Positions 28,629 to 36,969 of a stretch of 43,023 nt of DNA are shown piece by piece. Position numbers and translations under genes: made by a program. This DNA comes from Thermofilaceae archaeon (GTDB lineage Archaea; Thermoproteota; Thermoprotei; Thermofilales; Thermofilaceae): NCBI GenBank assembly GCA_027027675.1, contig JALVKT010000024.1, positions 1 to 43,023 of the forward strand. Direction: 5' to 3'. Each line of letters begins with the position of its first letter. Position 1 is the stretch's first letter. The notes under the pieces are model-generated. The model searched no databases. It saw only the letters and a program-made list of their open reading frames with translations, and was not told the origin of the DNA.

Positions 28629-29363
28629 CTAAGCGTTCAGGCTCCGGCCTATGTTTTCCTTTAGTTTCTCGTAGAGAAACTTGTAGTAGAGTATCAGGAT
28701 TCCCGTGAGGATGACCGCCACGGCTACTGTGAGAAAGCGTGGAAGATCCCCCAGCCCCACCTCTAGAGTCGAGATGAGGGACATAAGTAGAGCCGAGATA
28801 AGAGATGCCCTAAATATGCCGTTGATGGCGTACCCGCGCTCTCTCGGCGAGAGGGAGGGGGCCATTATGAGGTACGAGAAGGCTGGCAGGGTGATTATGT
28901 AGGGGTATTTCTCCATTAAGGTGTAGCGGAACTTGTACATCAAAAGCAGTGTCCCCACTACGACACCGTTAGACACGACAAGCGATAAAACGGTGGGGTC
29001 GCTGCTAAGGGCGACCAGCAGTGAATACCCGTAGACTATGATGGCTGCGGCCGCGATCATCAAGTCGAGGAGCCCGGCGGGTACTCTCTCCACCCGTGTC
29101 TCTGATGGAGAGAGTCCCTGGACGAGCTCCACGAGTAGCCGGCCAGCCTCGGTTAGCTCGTAGCGCCCGTCAACCCTCTTTCGGACGACGCTTTTCATCA
29201 TGCCGAGGTGAAAGGCGAGTTCGCCGCTGGACCGGAACCCGCATAGCCTGGCTATCTCGGAGAAGCTTCTCGGCGACTCATAGAGGAGGAAGGCTATTTT
29301 CAGGCGCTTAGCATTTGCCAGCGCCTTCAGAGTGTTCGCCTTGCTCTCCAGGCCGGCCTCCAA
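28629..29363 (-). CDS. Membrane-anchored winged-helix (ArsR-like) transcriptional regulator
   Basis: N-terminal HTH ALANAKRLKIAFLLYESPRSFSEIARLCGFRSSGELAFHLGMM, then about five hydrophobic segments. Confidence 0.75.
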   Translation of the reverse strand: MEAGLESKANTLKALANAKRLKIAFLLYESPRSFSEIARLCGFRSSGELAFHLGMMKSVVRKRVDGRYELTEAGRLLVELVQGLSPSETRVERVPAGLLDLMIAAAAIIVYGYSLLVALSSDPTVLSLVVSNGVVVGTLLLMYKFRYTLMEKYPYIITLPAFSYLIMAPSLSPRERGYAINGIFRASLISALLMSLISTLEVGLGDLPRFLTVAVAVILTGILILYYKFLYEKLKENIGRSLNA

Positions 29364-29445
29364 CGTTCACCCCTCTCTCTACTGGGCACGGTAAATATAA
29401 ACCCCGGCTGCGCCAGCATAATTGAGTATTCAGGTGGCATGAAAG

Positions 29446-29814
29446 ATGAGCGTCGACAAGGAGGAGGTGAAAAAGAAGGTTATAGAGGCGCTAAAGAAGA
29501 CCTACGACCCCGAGATACCTGTCAACGTCTACGACCTAGGACTAATCTATGATATACGGGTAAAAGACGACAAGACCGTTGAGATAGACATGACCATGAC
29601 CGCCGTCGGCTGCCCCGTGGCAAGCATGGTTGTAATGATGACCGAAGCGATGGTGCAGGAAGAACTGGGCGACGAGTACAAGGTTAAGGTAAACCTCGTG
29701 TGGGATCCCCCATGGACCCCCGACAGGGTAACCCCTGAGGGGCGTAAACAGTTGAAGGAAATATTCGGCTACGACATTGTGGAGGAGTGGAAGAAGAGGT
29801 ACCAGCAGCAATGA
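29446..29814 (+). CDS. MIP18/DUF59 (SufT-like) iron-sulfur assembly protein
   Basis: ALKKTYDPEIPVNVYDLGLIYDI...MTMTAVGCPVASMVVMMTEAM...WDPPWTPDRVTPEGRKQL. Confidence 0.9.
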   Translation: MSVDKEEVKKKVIEALKKTYDPEIPVNVYDLGLIYDIRVKDDKTVEIDMTMTAVGCPVASMVVMMTEAMVQEELGDEYKVKVNLVWDPPWTPDRVTPEGRKQLKEIFGYDIVEEWKKRYQQQ

Positions 29815-30683
29815 TCGCCGCAGTAACCGGCGGCAAAGGCGGCACCGGGAAGAGCTTCGTAGCAACAAACCTTGCAGTACTCCTTGCACGTAGCCACAGC
29901 CTGGTGCTAGCCGACCTCGACGTTGAGGCGCCAAACGACCACATACTGCTCAGCGCAGAGCTTGAAGGAGAGGAGGCTGTCAAAATAATGTTCCCCTTCA
30001 TACGCTACGAGAAATGTATACGATGCAGAGCATGCGTCAACGTCTGCGACACCGGCGCCATGCTGGCATCCAAGGAGGGGCTGCCCTACGTTATACCCAG
30101 GCTCTGCAGCGGCTGCAAGTCCTGCCTCTTCGCGTGCCCAACGGAGGCCATAGTCGCCGGCGAGAGAGTTATAGGCCGCACCTACGTTACCCCCGTCTCA
30201 GTGAACGGCTCCAGCTTCACGCTGGTCACAGGCGTCCTGAAGGAGGGAGAGGAACACACACCCCCTGTGGTGCTCGCAGCCCGCAGAAGAGCCTTGTCGC
30301 TTGACGCCGAGCTTCACCTGGTAGACACCGCGGCCGGCACGAGCAACACCGTGTCCACGGCGATGTACGGCGCGAAGGCCGCTGTCGCCGTGACGGAGCC
30401 CACACCCCTCGGCCTCCACGACCTCAAGCTCATACTCCACGTCCTGAAAGAGTTGGAGGTTCCGAGGAGGTACGTGGTGATAAACCGGGCCGGTATAGGG
30501 CCGGCAGAGAAACACTACAGGGTGGCCGAGGAAATGGGCGCGAAAGTCGTGGTTGAGATACCGTATTCGCGGGAAGTTGTGGAGAGCTATGTGAAGGGCA
30601 TCCCCATCGTCGCGTCGAACCCTGCCTCCGAGGCATCGGAGGCGCTTAGAACCGTGGCGGAGGCCCTGGAGGAGGCGATGTAA
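29811..30683 (+). CDS. MinD-superfamily ATPase with inserted ferredoxin domain, copy 1
   Basis: TGGKGGTGKSFVATNLAVLL; CIRCRACVNVCDTGAM and CSGCKSCLFACPTEAI. Start set to ATG 29811, overlapping the upstream stop (ATGA). Confidence 0.92.
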   Translation: MIAAVTGGKGGTGKSFVATNLAVLLARSHSLVLADLDVEAPNDHILLSAELEGEEAVKIMFPFIRYEKCIRCRACVNVCDTGAMLASKEGLPYVIPRLCSGCKSCLFACPTEAIVAGERVIGRTYVTPVSVNGSSFTLVTGVLKEGEEHTPPVVLAARRRALSLDAELHLVDTAAGTSNTVSTAMYGAKAAVAVTEPTPLGLHDLKLILHVLKELEVPRRYVVINRAGIGPAEKHYRVAEEMGAKVVVEIPYSREVVESYVKGIPIVASNPASEASEALRTVAEALEEAM

Positions 30684-30684
30684 C

Positions 30685-31653
30685 ATGCTCGAGGTCGCTG
30701 TTGCCAGTGGTAAGGGAGGTGTGGGTAAGAGCACTGTTTCCTCGACACTCGCCATAATGCTTTCCAAGACGCGGCATGTGATAGCGGTGGACGCGGACGC
30801 CGACGCGCCGAACCTGCACCTCATCTTCGGCGTCGAGGACTGGGAGAAAGAGGAGCCCTTCGGGGAAGTATACGTGGCCCAGATACACGACGAAAAATGT
30901 ATACGCTGCGGCCGCTGCCGCGATGAGTGCCCCTACGGCGCCATAGACGTAATCGATGGAAAGTACGTGGTAAGCCCCGTGCTATGCGAGGGCTGCCTCA
31001 CGTGCACGCTTGTGTGCCCGGTGAAGGGGGCGATTACGAGGTACAAGCGCACCGCAGGCTATATTCGCGAAGCCACGACCAGGTACGGGTTCCCCCTGAT
31101 ATCGGCTAGGATGGAGCCCGGCAGGCCTAACACGGGCAAAATCGTGAGTGAGGAGAAGGAGCGGGCACGCAGCCGCGCAGACGCGGACACCGTGATAGTT
31201 ATAGACTCTGCGGCGGGGATAGGGTGCCAGGTTGTATCCAGCCTCGCAGGCTCCCACCTAGCCGTCCTAGTGGCAGAGCCCACCCCGGCCAGTCTAAGCG
31301 ACCTTAGGCGCGTCTACATGCTCACGAGGCACTTCATGCAGCCGGCGGTTCTAGTGATAAACAAGTATGACATGAACCCCGAGTTCCTACCTAAAATAGA
31401 GGAGTTCGCCGAGGAAAACGGCATCGAAATAGTCGGGCGCATCCCCTACGACGATAATCTGCCGTTAAGCATGGCTGCGATGAAGCCCATGATTGAGGCT
31501 TACCCTGAGAGCCCAGCTTCTCAAGCGCTACTCCGAGTAGCCGAGAACGTTGAGAAGATAGTCTCAGACTGGCGCTCCTGGTTCATAAAGCATAGGCCCA
31601 AGAAGCCGCTTCCCTACAGGCCGGAAATAATCAAGCCGGAAGGCTTCGACTAA
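30685..31653 (+). CDS. MinD-superfamily ATPase with inserted ferredoxin domain, copy 2
   Basis: ASGKGGVGKSTVSSTLAIML; CIRCGRCRDECPYGAI and CEGCLTCTLVCPVKGAI. Confidence 0.92.
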   Translation: MLEVAVASGKGGVGKSTVSSTLAIMLSKTRHVIAVDADADAPNLHLIFGVEDWEKEEPFGEVYVAQIHDEKCIRCGRCRDECPYGAIDVIDGKYVVSPVLCEGCLTCTLVCPVKGAITRYKRTAGYIREATTRYGFPLISARMEPGRPNTGKIVSEEKERARSRADADTVIVIDSAAGIGCQVVSSLAGSHLAVLVAEPTPASLSDLRRVYMLTRHFMQPAVLVINKYDMNPEFLPKIEEFAEENGIEIVGRIPYDDNLPLSMAAMKPMIEAYPESPASQALLRVAENVEKIVSDWRSWFIKHRPKKPLPYRPEIIKPEGFD

Positions 31654-31765
31654 AACCCGGCGGCCCGGGGCACCAGACCAGAAAAACACATTTTTGGGCA
31701 TTAAAACGCCCCGAAACACCAGAGAGACCACCGGCTTACAACCTGTTTTTGAGGAAAACTTTTGG

Positions 31766-31874
31766 TGGTGCCGGGGCCGGGCTTCGAACCCGGGATGACC
31801 GGATTATGAGTTTCGCCTCCCCTCTTCCAGGCTATCGGGGCCCGGCGCCCTCGGCCAGGCTAGGCGACCCCGGC
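31766..31874 (-). tRNA. tRNA-Met (CAT, elongator-like) with 30-nt non-canonical intron, CCA encoded
   Basis: GCCGGGG/CCCCGGC acceptor, CCGGGTTCGAAGCCCGG T-arm; after removing the intron the anticodon arm is CCGGA-CTCATAA-TCCGG. Confidence 0.88.
31812..31841 (-). other. tRNA-Met intron at position 30/31
   Basis: GCCCCGATAGCCTGGAAGAGGGGAGGCGAA; BHB helix CGCC/GGCG with 3-nt bulges GGG and AAA. Confidence 0.75.
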
Positions 31875-31924
31875 TCTCCTGATAGATGATTTAGGATGGG
31901 TTTTTGTGGTTTTCGGTTGCCGGC

Positions 31925-32263
31925 TCAATACTGAGACGCGTTCTTAACTATTTCCTCAAGCGCCTCCCTGATGGGCAGGCCGTGGAGCGGGAAGTACTTT
32001 ATCTTTACCTCTTCGAGGGCGGCCGTGGCGTTTGGGCCGAAGGCCCCGGCAACGACCATTGACACGCCGTTGTCTATGAGTGCCTGCACAGCCTTTATAG
32101 CCGCCCCGCCGCTCGCCTTTGCGCCGGGATTTTCAATCGTCTCCACGCCCTTTATCTCGTTGTTTTCGATCTCCACTAGGACGAAATAGGGTGCCCTGCC
32201 GAAACGGTGGCTTATCACGGAGTCGAGCCCCTTATCCTCTTCCACAGCGAAAGCCACTTTCAT
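31925..32263 (-). CDS. Dinitrogenase iron-molybdenum cofactor biosynthesis-like (NifX/NifB C-terminal-like) protein
   Basis: MKVAFAVEEDKGLDSVISHRFGRAPYFVLVEIENNEIKGVETIENPGAKASGGAAIKAVQALIDNGVSMVVAGAFGPNA. Confidence 0.9.
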   Translation of the reverse strand: MKVAFAVEEDKGLDSVISHRFGRAPYFVLVEIENNEIKGVETIENPGAKASGGAAIKAVQALIDNGVSMVVAGAFGPNATAALEEVKIKYFPLHGLPIREALEEIVKNASQY

Positions 32264-32323
32264 AGCTTCACACCATGCATGCTAGCGCAGCCTTGGATTT
32301 ATATCGATACCCCTCCGCGACGC

Positions 32324-33442
32324 CTACCAAAGCCCCACCAGCAGCACCTCCAGGGCTATGGTTGCCACCAGCGCCGCCAAAAACAGCTTTACCGCGTACC
32401 TGTGAAACTCTCCAACAGAGACCCCTGAAAGCCTCACTCCTATAAAGTTCGCCAGCGAGCCCACTACGGTGCCTATTCCACCCAGGTTTACCCCTATAGC
32501 CAGGGGAAGCCACTCCCGGGAACTCCTGGCAAGCACTATCGTCGCCGGCACGTTGCTTATGACCTGGCTGAGCCCGGCCCCGGCGAGAATCAACAGTAGA
32601 GGCGAGGAAATCGGGGGTATAGCCACCATACATGCCACTTCGTTAAACACTATGAACATCAAGGCTAGCGTCGCTATAAGCGCGTAGTCCACGCCGGCGA
32701 GAACGTCGCTCCCCAAGAGACGCTTCGAAACCAGCGCTGCCGCCAGTGAGACCGCGAGAGCCACAAGCCACAGCCCCTCTTCCACGAGGACTATGTCCGC
32801 GAGGAGCACCGCAACACCCGTGGCCGCCATCTTTTTGTTGACCAGCACCCGCGGTGGAGCACCGAGTTGCGCCTCCACGCTGGGCGTTGTAACAGCTATG
32901 TAGACGGCCAATATGGCCATCCATAGCGCCACAAAGGGGGCCATACCAGCCATGAACGCTAGAAACGTGGGCCTCCACCTCATCCATATGTAAATGTTCT
33001 GCGGGTTACCTATCGGCGTCAGCGACGAGCCTATGTTAGCCGCCATTGACACGGCCACTACGGCCTTGGACCTGTCAATGCCGGCCGCCCTTGCCAGCGC
33101 GACGGCCATGGGTACGACGAAAAACATTGATGCGTCATTCATTATAACCGCGGCCAGCGTAGCCGCGGCGAGCACGAGCAGCACGAGCGACAGCCTCGGC
33201 GAATTACCCGAGTAAGAAAATAGGCGGTTAATCATTTCGGCAAAAACGCCGGAATCCTCGAGAATCCTGGAAGCCACGAGGAAACAGAATATCGCAGCCA
33301 GCGTAGGCACACTCGCATACGCTATGATGCGTGTAAGCATTGTGTGGTCGAGTAGGGCGAGGACGGCTAGCGCTACAAGCAGCAGTGAGAGTAGAGGCTC
33401 CCCTCTAATACGCCTAGTAATTACGGTCCACGCGGCAGTCAT
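32324..33442 (-). CDS. ArsB/NhaD-type (ion transporter superfamily) permease
   Basis: Multi-TM with AANIGSSLTPIGNPQNIYIW and GVNLGGIGTVVGSLANFIGVRL repeats. Confidence 0.87.
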   Translation of the reverse strand: MTAAWTVITRRIRGEPLLSLLLVALAVLALLDHTMLTRIIAYASVPTLAAIFCFLVASRILEDSGVFAEMINRLFSYSGNSPRLSLVLLVLAAATLAAVIMNDASMFFVVPMAVALARAAGIDRSKAVVAVSMAANIGSSLTPIGNPQNIYIWMRWRPTFLAFMAGMAPFVALWMAILAVYIAVTTPSVEAQLGAPPRVLVNKKMAATGVAVLLADIVLVEEGLWLVALAVSLAAALVSKRLLGSDVLAGVDYALIATLALMFIVFNEVACMVAIPPISSPLLLILAGAGLSQVISNVPATIVLARSSREWLPLAIGVNLGGIGTVVGSLANFIGVRLSGVSVGEFHRYAVKLFLAALVATIALEVLLVGLW

Positions 33443-33879
33443 GTGACACGCCGTCTAAGCTCCTCCGTTAAGGGATAGTCGGGCACAACCTCCCAGGTAA
33501 AGTCGCGTATCTTCACGTGCGCCACTATAAGCGCGCGCCACGCGAGCGGCACCGCCCACGACTCTTCAGGCTCCCTATACTCCGCGGCGTCTATAACTCG
33601 CAGCTCAGCCACAACGCTTTCCATAGCCTTCGTGATGGCGCCCGGCTCCGGCGCCTCCCCGTAGATGTGGATGGGGAGACCCTTGGGAAGCGGCGACATG
33701 GCCTTAGGGTTAAAATGCACCCTGTCCACGGCGAAGCCGTTGTAGAGTAGGGGCACGTCTATCCTCAGCAGACCCTCAGGCGTGCGATGAACGAGCGGGG
33801 GGCCTGCAACTATGAAGCGGAGCGCCGCTCTAGCGGCCTCTATAGCTCTCTGCGACCGTGAAACTATGTCCGAACTCAT
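33439..33879 (-). CDS. Conserved-looking protein of unknown function
   Basis: Intact 146-aa ORF sharing 4-nt overlaps (ATGA) with neighbours on both sides. Confidence 0.7.
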   Translation of the reverse strand: MSSDIVSRSQRAIEAARAALRFIVAGPPLVHRTPEGLLRIDVPLLYNGFAVDRVHFNPKAMSPLPKGLPIHIYGEAPEPGAITKAMESVVAELRVIDAAEYREPEESWAVPLAWRALIVAHVKIRDFTWEVVPDYPLTEELRRRVT

Positions 33880-34202
33880 ACGTCTTCACCGCTACTGCAC
33901 GTGCTCTTCAGGTGGAGCTGGCGGAAAAAACCCCTTGACACACAGATTTCAAAGTTGGCCGTCCTGTAAAGCCTTACCAGCCGCCCCTTCTCCTCGTCTA
34001 TAACGAGCCTTGACTCCAGAAGACCTGCCTTCAAAAGCTTCCTTATATGGGCCAGGAGTAGAGGCTTCGATACGCCAAGCTTTTCCCTCAGCTCGCGGGT
34101 GCTAACTTCCCTCTCCGCACAAAGGGCAAGTATTTTCAGCCTTATGGGGTTCGAGAAAGCCTTGAAAAGAGACGCCATTTCTTCCAAGCCCTCACAGCTC
34201 AC
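33876..34202 (-). CDS. ArsR-family HTH transcriptional regulator
   Basis: LFKAFSNPIRLKILALCAEREVSTRELREKLGVSKPLLLAHIRKLLKAGLLESR. Confidence 0.88.
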   Translation of the reverse strand: MSCEGLEEMASLFKAFSNPIRLKILALCAEREVSTRELREKLGVSKPLLLAHIRKLLKAGLLESRLVIDEEKGRLVRLYRTANFEICVSRGFFRQLHLKSTCSSGEDV

Positions 34203-34477
34203 TCCTCCAGCTCCCTCCTCAGCTTTTCTATATCTTCCCTCAGTTTCCTTATCTCATCTAATAGCTCCCGCGACACGTCGTCTCCACAGCTGGTAGTAGA
34301 TGCCCTCTTGTTGCGAGAAGAGAGCATGTCAATGATTTCAATTATTATCACGAACAAGAATATCAGCCCTAGGAGGAAGGCGACAAACCATACGTTGTCA
34401 GGCGGTAATGGTGGGGGAGGGTCTACCAGTTGTAGCCACCCACGAATCGGGACAAGGGTAAACATTTTTTTACCCAA
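34199..34477 (-). CDS. Small single-TM protein with C-terminal coiled coil
   Basis: VWFVAFLLGLIFLFVIIIEIIDML TM, then ELLDEIRKLREDIEKLRRELEE; 4-nt overlap with the ArsR gene. Confidence 0.65.
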   Translation of the reverse strand: MGKKMFTLVPIRGWLQLVDPPPPLPPDNVWFVAFLLGLIFLFVIIIEIIDMLSSRNKRASTTSCGDDVSRELLDEIRKLREDIEKLRRELEE

Positions 34478-34593
34478 GTTATAATACCATTACCACTATA
34501 AGAATCTTCTCATCACCACACAACACTCACGTCCTTAACATATTCCCACTAAAAGCTAACCCTATAATTCAACTAAGACACAAATAATGAATT

Positions 34594-34995
34594 ATGACCC
34601 CCACCAGCCTCGACGAAAACATTGTCCGCTACATAATATCTAAACTCCAGTGCACACACCCCTTCTACATCTCGCGCATACTCTTCATAGCTGAAAGCAA
34701 AGCCTTAGACACAACCGGAAAAAGGCTCACAAGCCTCACCTACAAGGGGGCAAGCTTCGGCTTCTACATCGAAGAACTGCCCAGCCTCATAGAAGAACTG
34801 GAAAAAAGAGGCTGCATCGAGAGACACGAGGAGAAAGGCTGCATAAAGTACACCTGCGAGGAACCCGATATACCACAGGAAATCAAGCGCGTCCTCGACG
34901 AAGCCATAGAGTCCACAGCCACCCTCTCCCCCAGAGAGCTTAACAGGTTAACGGTGAACAATCCGCACTACAAGGAACTTGTGGAAAAGGCTTAG
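34594..34995 (+). CDS. Hypothetical protein, possibly a winged-helix/Panacea (SocA-like) domain
   Basis: HPFYISRILFIAESKALDTTGKRLTSLTY...GFYIEELPSLIEELEKRGCIERHEEKGCIKY; weak resemblance only. Confidence 0.5.
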   Translation: MTPTSLDENIVRYIISKLQCTHPFYISRILFIAESKALDTTGKRLTSLTYKGASFGFYIEELPSLIEELEKRGCIERHEEKGCIKYTCEEPDIPQEIKRVLDEAIESTATLSPRELNRLTVNNPHYKELVEKA

Positions 34996-35037
34996 CGCCA
35001 CTCCAGCGTTTTTGAACGCTGCTACCAATAATCGCTT

Positions 35038-35724
35038 TCACGAGAACCTACGTCCTATCAGCGGAGGCGCCACCACGTCGGTGGCAAGGAGAGCGTTAAA
35101 TACCATATACATCAGCGCGTTGTTAGAGAAGGGAGGCGCGTACGAGTTCACCGCTGAAAGAAATGATGCCAAGGCGAACGACAACGCTAGGTGCCGCGCC
35201 GCCTCCTCCCTTGTACTCCAGAGAAACGATAGAACGGTTATCCCAAGTAAGGCCAGCGACGCCACAGCATTGAGTAGAACCCATAATCTAAGCCTGCCAT
35301 CGCCCAGGCTAAATGCCAGAGCCGGAAAAAAGGATGAAGCACATAAAGGCCCCGCAATACTTCTTTTATCCTCCACACTCCCCCTTACCAGCAGGTAACC
35401 CATATATGCCGCTAGCACTGCGAAACCAACGCTTATTAAATAGGAGGAAGAGGGCGGCGGCGACAGTGAAAGCAGAGCTATGAGAAAGCCTGCTGAAACA
35501 ATGTTCGCATACCCGACGCTTCTTATACGTTCTCTAGTTACCACGGGTATAGCCAACAGCATAAGCAGGGTGGCAACGGCCAACGGCAAAAACAGTGCCT
35601 GACCCTGAAAGGCCTGGGACGCCACTATCATGTTGAGCAAGTAAACGAAGAAGATGTCTGTATAGGTGAAGAACAACGCCCTAGCCATAGCTGCCTTCTC
35701 TACCCTTATATTAGCGCCCAACAT
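35038..35724 (-). CDS. Polytopic membrane protein of unknown function
   Basis: 228-aa ORF with about seven hydrophobic segments. Confidence 0.6.
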   Translation of the reverse strand: MLGANIRVEKAAMARALFFTYTDIFFVYLLNMIVASQAFQGQALFLPLAVATLLMLLAIPVVTRERIRSVGYANIVSAGFLIALLSLSPPPSSSYLISVGFAVLAAYMGYLLVRGSVEDKRSIAGPLCASSFFPALAFSLGDGRLRLWVLLNAVASLALLGITVLSFLWSTREEAARHLALSFALASFLSAVNSYAPPFSNNALMYMVFNALLATDVVAPPLIGRRFS

Positions 35725-35844
35725 TATTCGCCCTTACATCCAGAACTGGTGGGAAATCCTTGACATGAGAAACTCTCAGAAAATAGCCTGTCTTCAACGC
35801 GTTTTCACTAATATTATTTACATGGTAGTCTCGATATAACAGTT

Positions 35845-35859
35845 TAGGTGTAACACCTA
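35845..35859. promoter_or_regulatory. 15-bp perfect dyad, candidate operator
   Basis: TAGGTGT-A-ACACCTA in a 225-bp intergenic region. Confidence 0.3.
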
Positions 35860-35948
35860 GCCCCGGGCAAAAACATAGCCGCACGCGGGACGACGCTACA
35901 CCACGGGGAATAAATTGATATAAACTTCCCCCTGCCCAAAAATATTGG

Positions 35949-36056
35949 GCGGCCGTGGTCTAGTCCGGTAGGATGGTGGCCCCCCATCGGGGGCTGTGCG
36001 CGCCGGCCCTGGAGGAAAGCCACTGATCCCGGGTTCAAATCCCGGCGGCCGCACCA
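35949..36056 (+). tRNA. tRNA-Gly (CCC) with 31-nt intron, CCA encoded
   Basis: GCGGCCG/CGGCCGC acceptor, CCGGGTTCAAATCCCGG T-arm, GTGGC/GCCAC anticodon stem; BHB bulges CAT and AAA, intron helix CGGGG/CCCTG. Confidence 0.82.
35987..36017 (+). other. tRNA-Gly(CCC) intron, position 37/38
   Basis: TCGGGGGCTGTGCGCGCCGGCCCTGGAGGAA; splicing gives loop CCCCCAA. Confidence 0.7.
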
Positions 36057-36072
36057 CCTCCTATTTAAGCTG

Positions 36073-36969
36073 CTAAAAGGAGACCCTGCTTGCCACTATC
36101 CTCCGCTCCACCTCGTCGACGAATATCTCCACGCCCTTTATCTGCGGTAGCTTCGTCACCACGTCTCTCTCCGAGAACATGCCTATGGGGCGTCCCTCCT
36201 CGACAACCACCAGGCTCCCGATGCCGTGCCGGCGCATGAGGGAGATCGCGTCCCCCACGTCCACGTCGGGCTCCACCGTTATGACCGGGTGGCTCGCGAT
36301 GTACGATAGGGGCGTAGAGTGCACCTTCTCCTCCTCCCCCCTCTCGAGGAGGGACAGCGTGCCGGGCTCCGCATAGTACTTCACAACGTCCTTCACCGTG
36401 ACGATGCCCTTGAGCGCAGTCCCGGTCACCAGGGGTATCCTCCTGATCCTGTGCCGCGTCATTTCCCGCTGGCCCTCGATGATCGGCGCCTCCGGCGGGA
36501 GGGAGATGAGAGGCGTGTTCATGAGCTCCTTAACCTTCACGTAGGTCTTAGTGTCCGCGAAAAGCGCGACTATGTGCCTCTCCGAGACAACGCCCTTAAG
36601 CCTCATGTCCCCGTCAACCACTGCGAGCGCGCCCACCCGGCGCTCAAGCATTGTCTCGATGACCTCCGCGAAGTCGTCGTCCAGCCTCACAAAGGGTGGC
36701 TTATAGCTTATCTCCTTGGCCTCAACGCTCCTGAGAGCGTCGAAGAGGCCGTTCGTGGACGCGTACTTCTCGTAGAGAGGACCTCCCCCCAGGAAGTTCA
36801 CGATGTCACGTATGGACACCATGCCTACAAGCCTCTCCGACGAGTCTATGAGCGGGCAGTGGCGCACCCACTTCTCGGCCATGCCCTTTACAACGTCCAG
36901 CACAGGCCTCTCCTGCTCCAAGTAGAGGGCGGGCGGATACCTCCCCACACGGATCTCGGATACTTTCAT
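36073..36969 (-). CDS. Protein with four CBS domains
   Basis: Repeated CBS units: CPLIDSSERLVGMVSIRDIV, ALAVVDGDMRLKGVVSERHIV, RIPLVTGTALKGIVTVKDVV, SLVVVEEGRPIGMFSERDVV. Start at ATG 36969 (MKVSEIRV). Confidence 0.9.
   Translation of the reverse strand: MKVSEIRVGRYPPALYLEQERPVLDVVKGMAEKWVRHCPLIDSSERLVGMVSIRDIVNFLGGGPLYEKYASTNGLFDALRSVEAKEISYKPPFVRLDDDFAEVIETMLERRVGALAVVDGDMRLKGVVSERHIVALFADTKTYVKVKELMNTPLISLPPEAPIIEGQREMTRHRIRRIPLVTGTALKGIVTVKDVVKYYAEPGTLSLLERGEEEKVHSTPLSYIASHPVITVEPDVDVGDAISLMRRHGIGSLVVVEEGRPIGMFSERDVVTKLPQIKGVEIFVDEVERRIVASRVSF

Noticed and set aside
31831-31841. Reading the tRNA at 31.8 kb as tRNA-Ile(GAT) using GAT inside the intron
   Set aside because: Would give a loop without U33 and a broken stem; the CTCATAA loop with CCGGA/TCCGG stem and BHB supports tRNA-Met(CAT).
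31880-31935. Possible C/D box sRNA (ATGAT ... CTGA) next to tRNA-Met
   Set aside because: Box C does not fit RTGATGA, no D'/C' pair seen, and it runs into the NifX-like gene stop.
34501-34594. GTGATGA box C-like motif on the minus strand
   Set aside because: No CTGA box D at suitable spacing; probably promoter/leader of the 34199-34477 gene.
35844-36038. 64-aa ORF spanning the tRNA-Gly on the opposite strand
   Set aside because: Overlaps a well-supported tRNA and contains no protein-like features.
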